64,000 bases of DNA. It comes from Ruminococcus sp. (GTDB lineage: Bacteria > Bacillota > Clostridia > Oscillospirales > Acutalibacteraceae). The notes beneath the pieces are model-generated. The model saw nothing but the letters and a program-made list of their open reading frames with translations, was not told the origin of the DNA and did not search any database. The DNA lies in contig DPHV01000022.1 of assembly GCA_003521625.1 (NCBI GenBank), positions 355-64,354 on the forward strand. The letters are read 5' to 3'. Position numbers and translations under genes: made by a program. Below, in pieces: positions 59,948 to 64,000 of the stretch. The first letter of the stretch is position 1. Each line of letters opens with the position of its first letter.

Positions 59948-60081
59948 AATTATCACTCCTTAAATCTGTTGATTTACTTTAAATACATTATTACATATAG
60001 AATGATAAAAGATTGTAAACTAATTTACAATTTCGAAATTATAATTTCAATAAACAATTGACACTTAATTGGGAGTATCTA

Positions 60082-60117
60082 ATTCTGCATTACGCATTTC
60101 GAATTCCGAATTAAAAA
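60082..60117. repeat. D-type repeat
   Basis: AATTCTGCATTACGCATTTC and GAATTCCGAATT words between leuC and the MATE gene. Confidence 0.65.
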
Positions 60118-60121
60118 TATA

Positions 60122-61495
60122 TCACTCTGTGCTGACAACGCTCTTTCCTCTCCAGCTTCCCTTAATCCATCTGATAAATACGACAATTCCTCTGAAAATC
60201 TCGTCAGCCGCCATACCTATCCACACGCCTGCAAGTCCCATTCCGAGGACAACGCCGAGAACGAACGCAATCAGCACGCTCAGTCCCCACATTGAGAATA
60301 TTGCAATCATCGTCGGGAATTTTACATCTCCTGCCGCTTTCATACTGTTTATAATAACGATATTTGTCGTGCGTCCGAACTCCAGAAAAACTGCAATGAG
60401 CATAACCGTCGCACCCAGCTCTGCAACCTTCGGGTCGCCTGAAAAAATTGAAAACGTAAACGGAGCGGCAAGCCAATTCAGAACAGCTATTGAAATTGAA
60501 ACAAGCAGTCCGAAACGAAGCGTTTTGAGCACCTTTTTGTATGCAAAGTCGTAATCTCCTGCGCCAACGCTGTGACCTACAATAATCTGCGTAGCAATTG
60601 CGGCTGAAAAAGCAATCATATAAGTCAACATTGAAAGCATTGTTGCATATATTTTAGTATTTATGGCAACAATACCCATGGTGTTTACAAAGGCGGTAAT
60701 AACAAGCTGTGAAAAGTTGTAGGAAATATTCTCGCCTGCGGTGGGAATACCGAGCCGTAAAAGCTGTTTCAGAATACTATGAGGAAACGGTTTAAGATAT
60801 TTTATTCCCATTCTGCCCTTGATAACTCTGTAAAAGTAAATAACTGCGGCGACAACGGCAAGAATTCTGCTTATTGAGGTTGAAATTGCAACTCCCGACG
60901 CACCAAATCCCAGAGTCTGCAACGGTCCGTAGAGGAACAGGAAGTTGCCTATAATATTGGTGATGTTCATACCAAAGGAAATTACCATTCCGAAAACAGT
61001 CTTGCCGTGACTGCTGAAAATCTGACTGAACGCATTGATAAGCGCCTGTGTAAATATTGTACCGCCGACTATTTTCATATACATATCGGCGTCATTCATC
61101 ATCTCGTCGGGTACCTGCATAACAGAAAGCAGAGGATTGCTGAACAGGAACACCACAAGGCTGATTATTCCGCTCAAAACAAGGTTAAAGCTCAGCGCAA
61201 CGGTGTAAATGCGGTTCATTTCCTCTTTTTTGCCTGCGCCGAGGTACTGGCTTACCATAATTCCCGTTGCACTCGAAATTACGGTGAACGCAAGCGCAAG
61301 AAAACCGATTATCGAGTTAGCATTGCCGATAGCGCCGACGGCAGTTTCGCTGTAGTTTGACAGCATAATGGTGTCTACATAGCCGAGTGCAACGCCGAGA
61401 AGCGACTGAAAGAATATCGGCCACGCAAGGCTTAATACGCTTCGCTGAACAACAGGGAGCTTTTTATCATTTTTCATTTTGGAAAGTACCGACAT
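60122..61495 (-). CDS. MATE family efflux transporter
   Basis: 457 aa, 12 helices. VQRSVLSLAWPIFFQSLLGV and YVDTIMLSNYSETAVGAIGN at the start, with a related second half (LKQLLRLGIPTAGENISYNF near 245), show the twofold MATE layout. It exports drugs or metabolites using a sodium or proton gradient. The substrate is unknown. GGAGGAAA ribosome site; monocistronic. Confidence 0.92.
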   Translation of the reverse strand: MSVLSKMKNDKKLPVVQRSVLSLAWPIFFQSLLGVALGYVDTIMLSNYSETAVGAIGNANSIIGFLALAFTVISSATGIMVSQYLGAGKKEEMNRIYTVALSFNLVLSGIISLVVFLFSNPLLSVMQVPDEMMNDADMYMKIVGGTIFTQALINAFSQIFSSHGKTVFGMVISFGMNITNIIGNFLFLYGPLQTLGFGASGVAISTSISRILAVVAAVIYFYRVIKGRMGIKYLKPFPHSILKQLLRLGIPTAGENISYNFSQLVITAFVNTMGIVAINTKIYATMLSMLTYMIAFSAAIATQIIVGHSVGAGDYDFAYKKVLKTLRFGLLVSISIAVLNWLAAPFTFSIFSGDPKVAELGATVMLIAVFLEFGRTTNIVIINSMKAAGDVKFPTMIAIFSMWGLSVLIAFVLGVVLGMGLAGVWIGMAADEIFRGIVVFIRWIKGSWRGKSVVSTE

Positions 61496-61571
61496 AATTT
61501 TTCCTCCGGAAAATAATTTACAAATAATAATTGTTAATTGTACATTGATAATTGTTAATTAAATTTATCTG

Positions 61572-61600
61572 TTGACCTGACCTGTTTTGCGCTGTATAAT
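61572..61600 (+). promoter_or_regulatory. Sigma-A-type promoter
   Basis: TTGACC (61572-61577), a 17-bp spacer and TATAAT (61595-61600), about 25 nt before the LOG-family gene. Confidence 0.8.
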
Positions 61601-61630
61601 GTGAAATATAATACTGAAAGGAAATTGTTT

Positions 61631-62224
61631 ATGAATATATGTGTATTTGGTTCGTCAAGCGACCTTATTGACAAAGAATATCTTGATTCTGCCGAAAAGC
61701 TCGGTTCAGAGCTTGCAAAAAAAGGGCACGGCGTTGTGTTCGGTGCCGGAAAATTCGGCGTTATGGGAGCAACCGCACGAGGTGTTTCAGCCGAAAACGG
61801 CACGCTTATCGGCGTAAGCCCGAAGTTCTTTACCGAAATGGACGTACTTTTTGACAGCTGTACCGAGCTGATTCTCACCGAAACAATGCGTGAACGCAAG
61901 GGCATTATGGAGGACAGATCCGACGCCTTTATCATCTGCGCAGGCGGAATGGGCACCTTTGAGGAGTTTTTCGAGGTTCTCACCCTCAAACAGCTCCGCC
62001 GTCACGAAAAGCCTATTATAATATATAATGTAAAAGGCTACTACAATCATATGATTGCGATGATGGACAACGCAGTTAAGAATAAGTTTATGACAGACGA
62101 CTGCAAACGCCTTTATTCCGTAGCCGACACGCAGGAAGAAGTTTTTGAACAGCTTGAAAACTACGTTCCCTTTTCATATAATAAGTATAATTATATTTAT
62201 GAGGGGGATAAGAGCAATGGCTGA
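61631..62224 (+). CDS. LOG-family protein (TIGR00725/00730-like nucleotide phosphoribohydrolase candidate)
   Basis: 197 aa from the ATG at 61631. Start NICVFGSSSDLIDKEYLDSA, then GHGVVFGAGKFGVMGATARG near 40 and AGGMGTFEEFFEVLTLKQL near 113, the GGxGTxxE phosphate-binding motif with catalytic Glu; MRERKGIMEDRSDAFI holds the conserved Arg. Relatives cleave nucleotide monophosphates to base and ribose 5-phosphate, although bacterial roles are often unclear. It overlaps the next small gene by 8 bp. Confidence 0.88.
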   Translation: MNICVFGSSSDLIDKEYLDSAEKLGSELAKKGHGVVFGAGKFGVMGATARGVSAENGTLIGVSPKFFTEMDVLFDSCTELILTETMRERKGIMEDRSDAFIICAGGMGTFEEFFEVLTLKQLRRHEKPIIIYNVKGYYNHMIAMMDNAVKNKFMTDDCKRLYSVADTQEEVFEQLENYVPFSYNKYNYIYEGDKSNG

Positions 62225-62390
62225 CCGCTGTGAAATGTGCGCTCACTATGTTGTTGATGAGGAGTTCGGCGACTATTGCAGTATCGACCTCGACGAGGAC
62301 GAAATGGAGCGTTTTCTTACCCAAAGCGTCACTCAATGCCACTATTTTCAGCTCTACGACGAATATAAAATAGTAAACAAGCAGATTTAA
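62217..62390 (+). CDS. Small four-cysteine protein (DUF6472-like)
   Basis: 57 aa from the ATG at 62217, with GGGGGAT upstream; the in-frame extension to 62145 lies inside the previous gene. CEMCAHYVVDEEFGDYCSID and LTQSVTQCHYFQLYDEYKIV provide a CxxC plus two more Cys, a likely zinc site. Similar short proteins are widespread in clostridia with no known role. Overlap with the LOG-family gene indicates coupled translation. Confidence 0.8.
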   Translation: MADRCEMCAHYVVDEEFGDYCSIDLDEDEMERFLTQSVTQCHYFQLYDEYKIVNKQI

Positions 62391-62412
62391 TATTGTATAA
62401 TTTTATTCAAAC

Positions 62413-62429
62413 GGCACGATTTTCGTGCC
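62413..62429 (+). terminator. Rho-independent terminator
   Basis: GGCACGA-TTT-TCGTGCC followed by TTTTTTG. The rest of 62430-62785 is AT-rich with no ORF or RNA seen; a weak TATAAA at 62715-62720 may serve the next gene. Confidence 0.88.
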
Positions 62430-62785
62430 TTTTTTGTTTTTATAGAAGATATAATTCGAAAAGTTACATTGCAAAAACATCATTTTATTACTATTATATC
62501 TATCATTTGCCTACATTCAAGGGGAAAATTTAATAATATATAGCAGTATTTATTCTTTTTGTGTAAAAAAGAGCTATTTCTGAACAGTAACAATACTTTT
62601 TACATTTCTGTAATATATTTAATTATTATGCACAAATCAAATCCTCAAAGCTTGTGTAAACATACAAAAATATAAAAACACAGTATAAAATCATTGATTT
62701 TCCGACAAATGTGGTATAAAATTGTTTTATCAAATAGTGAAATTATGGTTGTAATTATGCCAAATTTTATTCGGGAGTGTTCACA

Positions 62786-63598
62786 ATGGGCTTTTTCAAC
62801 AAGATAGTTGATAATATGGTCAGCGAAAAAGTGCCTCGTAAAAGGCGCAAAAGGCTGATAGTGTTTATAGCCCTCATTACTCTGCTTTCAATGACTACAG
62901 CAACGGTTGCCTGGTTTACGGTAAATACCTTTGCAGGCGTTGATAATCTTGATATTAAAATCAGTATGAGCGCACAGCTAAAGGTAGGAATGGAAAATTA
63001 CGGTACCGACCTTGCTAAATATACAAAGGTAATCACCAATGAAATGGTAGACAGCTATCTTCAGAAGCATAACACAAGCCTTGAAGATACTGTTCTCGAT
63101 CCTGTAACAACTTCTGACGGTGTTAAGTTTACTAATCAGAGAGGTACGGTAAAAGAGGCAAATAAACGCTCCTACCTCGAATTTGAGTGTTACTTTATCG
63201 CTACCGAGGATATGTGGGTGCACCTTACAACCGAAAGCACCAAGCAGGGCGAAGATGACGGCACAAAGGTTACAACAACCTCTACGGGTGCAAAGGCTGA
63301 CGTAGTAAATTGCGCACGAGTTGATTTTTCAACCGACAAAAACGGTACTGCAATTTATGAGCCGAACCGTGGAACTCCTGTCAGCGGACAGACTACATTC
63401 GACCTTCCTTCAGGCACAATGCAGTACAGCAACAGCACAAGGCTTTTCCATCTTGACCAGCTTACTCCCACAAAGGCAACAATCCGAATTTGGATTGACG
63501 GCGAAGACCCGCAGTGTGACGACGACGTTCAGGAAGCACAGCTCGGTGTTCAGCTCGGCTTTGTAGGCTGTGACGAAAACAACGTTCCCATTTCTTAA
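62786..63598 (+). CDS. Secreted or membrane-anchored protein with SipW/TasA-like N-terminus
   Basis: 270 aa from the ATG at 62786 (GGGAGTG upstream). A cytosolic basic stretch PRKRRKR precedes one helix (about 24-44) reading IVFIALITLLSMTTATVAWF, then TVNTFAGVDNLDIKISMSAQ. This resembles the camelysin/TasA pattern (ATxAWFT...), in which a SipW-type peptidase cleaves. The outer domain (50-270) is beta-rich and Thr-rich with no catalytic motif. It could be a fibre or matrix protein; no sipW gene is in the window. Confidence 0.65.
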   Translation: MGFFNKIVDNMVSEKVPRKRRKRLIVFIALITLLSMTTATVAWFTVNTFAGVDNLDIKISMSAQLKVGMENYGTDLAKYTKVITNEMVDSYLQKHNTSLEDTVLDPVTTSDGVKFTNQRGTVKEANKRSYLEFECYFIATEDMWVHLTTESTKQGEDDGTKVTTTSTGAKADVVNCARVDFSTDKNGTAIYEPNRGTPVSGQTTFDLPSGTMQYSNSTRLFHLDQLTPTKATIRIWIDGEDPQCDDDVQEAQLGVQLGFVGCDENNVPIS

Positions 63599-63642
63599 TC
63601 CATATCACTGATAATTACTTAACTTTTGATTATTAATTTTAT

Positions 63643-63664
63643 GGGATGGCATTCTTGACGTCCC
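63643..63664. repeat. Degenerate REP hairpin, module B-like
   Basis: GGGATGGCATTCTTGACGTCCC matches module B (GGGACGGCTTCCCAGACGTC) at most positions but lacks GTAG and a partner. Confidence 0.5.
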
Positions 63665-63705
63665 GTTATACATTAAAGAAAAAATAAACCGACGGAGTGA
63701 TTAAT

Positions 63706-64000
63706 TTGTTCGGAAAAAAGAAACCAAAAATTGAACAGCCCATTACTCCGGAGGAGTTGAGCCGTCTTAATGATAAAAAAATGGCAGATGCCGAAATTGA
63801 GCATTTCCATGTTAAAAACGACTCAATTGACATTGTCAAGTACAAAAAGCGCAGAAAGCTTTTAAGTGTAATCCTTACGGTATGCTTGATTATTCTGCTG
63901 ATTTTGTTCCTTGTTTCAATGCTCGTGACACAGTGGGGCGACCTTATCATAAGCGTTGATTCTCCTGCTGTTAAAAAGGGTATTGTTTTAAGCGAGGATC
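63706..64000 (+). CDS. Membrane-anchored protein, partial (right edge)
   Basis: At least 98 aa, cut by the end of the window. The TTG at 63706 is chosen because GGAG lies 8 bp upstream; GTG at 63697 is too close to it. It starts LFGKKKPKIEQPITPEELSR, is charged and soluble to about residue 50, then has one helix (LSVILTVCLIILLILFLVSM) and continues outside the membrane (WGDLIISVDSPAVKKGIVLS). It follows the TasA-like gene by 107 bp and may belong with it. Function unknown. Confidence 0.65.
   Translation, partial: MFGKKKPKIEQPITPEELSRLNDKKMADAEIEHFHVKNDSIDIVKYKKRRKLLSVILTVCLIILLILFLVSMLVTQWGDLIISVDSPAVKKGIVLSED

Noticed and set aside
59948..60081. T-box or leader peptide controlling leuCD
   Set aside because: No Leu-rich reading frame, terminator/antiterminator pair or T-box core was found in the upstream gap.

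Overview
The window reads as chromosomal DNA of an anaerobic Gram-positive bacterium of the Clostridia, most likely Ruminococcaceae/Oscillospirales. The case rests on a Firmicutes-style capsule operon (separate Wzz-like protein and tyrosine-cluster BY-kinase), a sortase, an LCP ligase, a complete RnfCDGEAB complex, AGGAGG-type ribosome sites, moderate-to-low GC, and a tiny four-cysteine protein of a type common in clostridia. No rRNA, tRNA, CRISPR array, prophage or intact transposase was seen.

Region 1 (1-19.5 kb, minus strand) is one long polysaccharide operon read leftward from a promoter near 19.13 kb. It runs from the chain-length protein and BY-kinase through the initiating sugar-phosphate transferase, CDP-glucose synthesis (rfbF, rfbG), a CDP-sugar reductase-like enzyme and a 3,5-epimerase, then GT8, GT4 and two GT2 glycosyltransferases, a polymerase/ligase, a flippase, three pyruvyl-transferase-family proteins, two ferredoxin-like FrhB-family proteins and an acetyltransferase. 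The likely product is an acidic, pyruvylated or otherwise modified capsule or exopolysaccharide containing a 6-deoxyhexose made on CDP. The operon leaves the window at the left edge.

Region 2 (19.4-21.7 kb, plus strand) is a divergent three-gene surface module: a secreted protein with a non-canonical sorting-like signal, a sortase, and a four-helix membrane protein.

Region 3 (21.7-42 kb) is mixed housekeeping and surface genes: TatD, a CpXC protein, an ECF sigma factor fused to a membrane-anchored outer domain, an AlkD-like protein, LicD, a membrane glycosyltransferase, an M20 dipeptidase, YfhO, a YfbR-like nucleotidase, an LCP ligase, an orphan GHKL kinase-like protein and a divergent AraC pair.

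Region 4 (42.5-64 kb) carries an NSS transporter, the Rnf complex with its flavinylation partners (ApbE, NusG-II, Gx/HepI), Ktr-type potassium uptake, an Mrp ATPase, a frameshifted zinc-ribbon membrane protein, LeuCD, a MATE exporter, a LOG-family protein and two membrane-anchored surface proteins at the right edge.

The most unusual feature is a family of short palindromic elements in the intergenic spaces from 23.9 kb onward and absent from the capsule operon. Full copies are 78-84 bp. They begin GTAG (once GTAA) and end CTAC, and consist of two outer hairpins around a spacer. Four copies are exactly 81 bp, swap outer hairpin modules, and keep a central stem through sequence change. They resemble REPINs, the inverted REP pairs mobilised by RAYT transposases in proteobacteria. 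A second, larger hairpin-rich repeat family (two copies) also shows a compensatory base-pair change.
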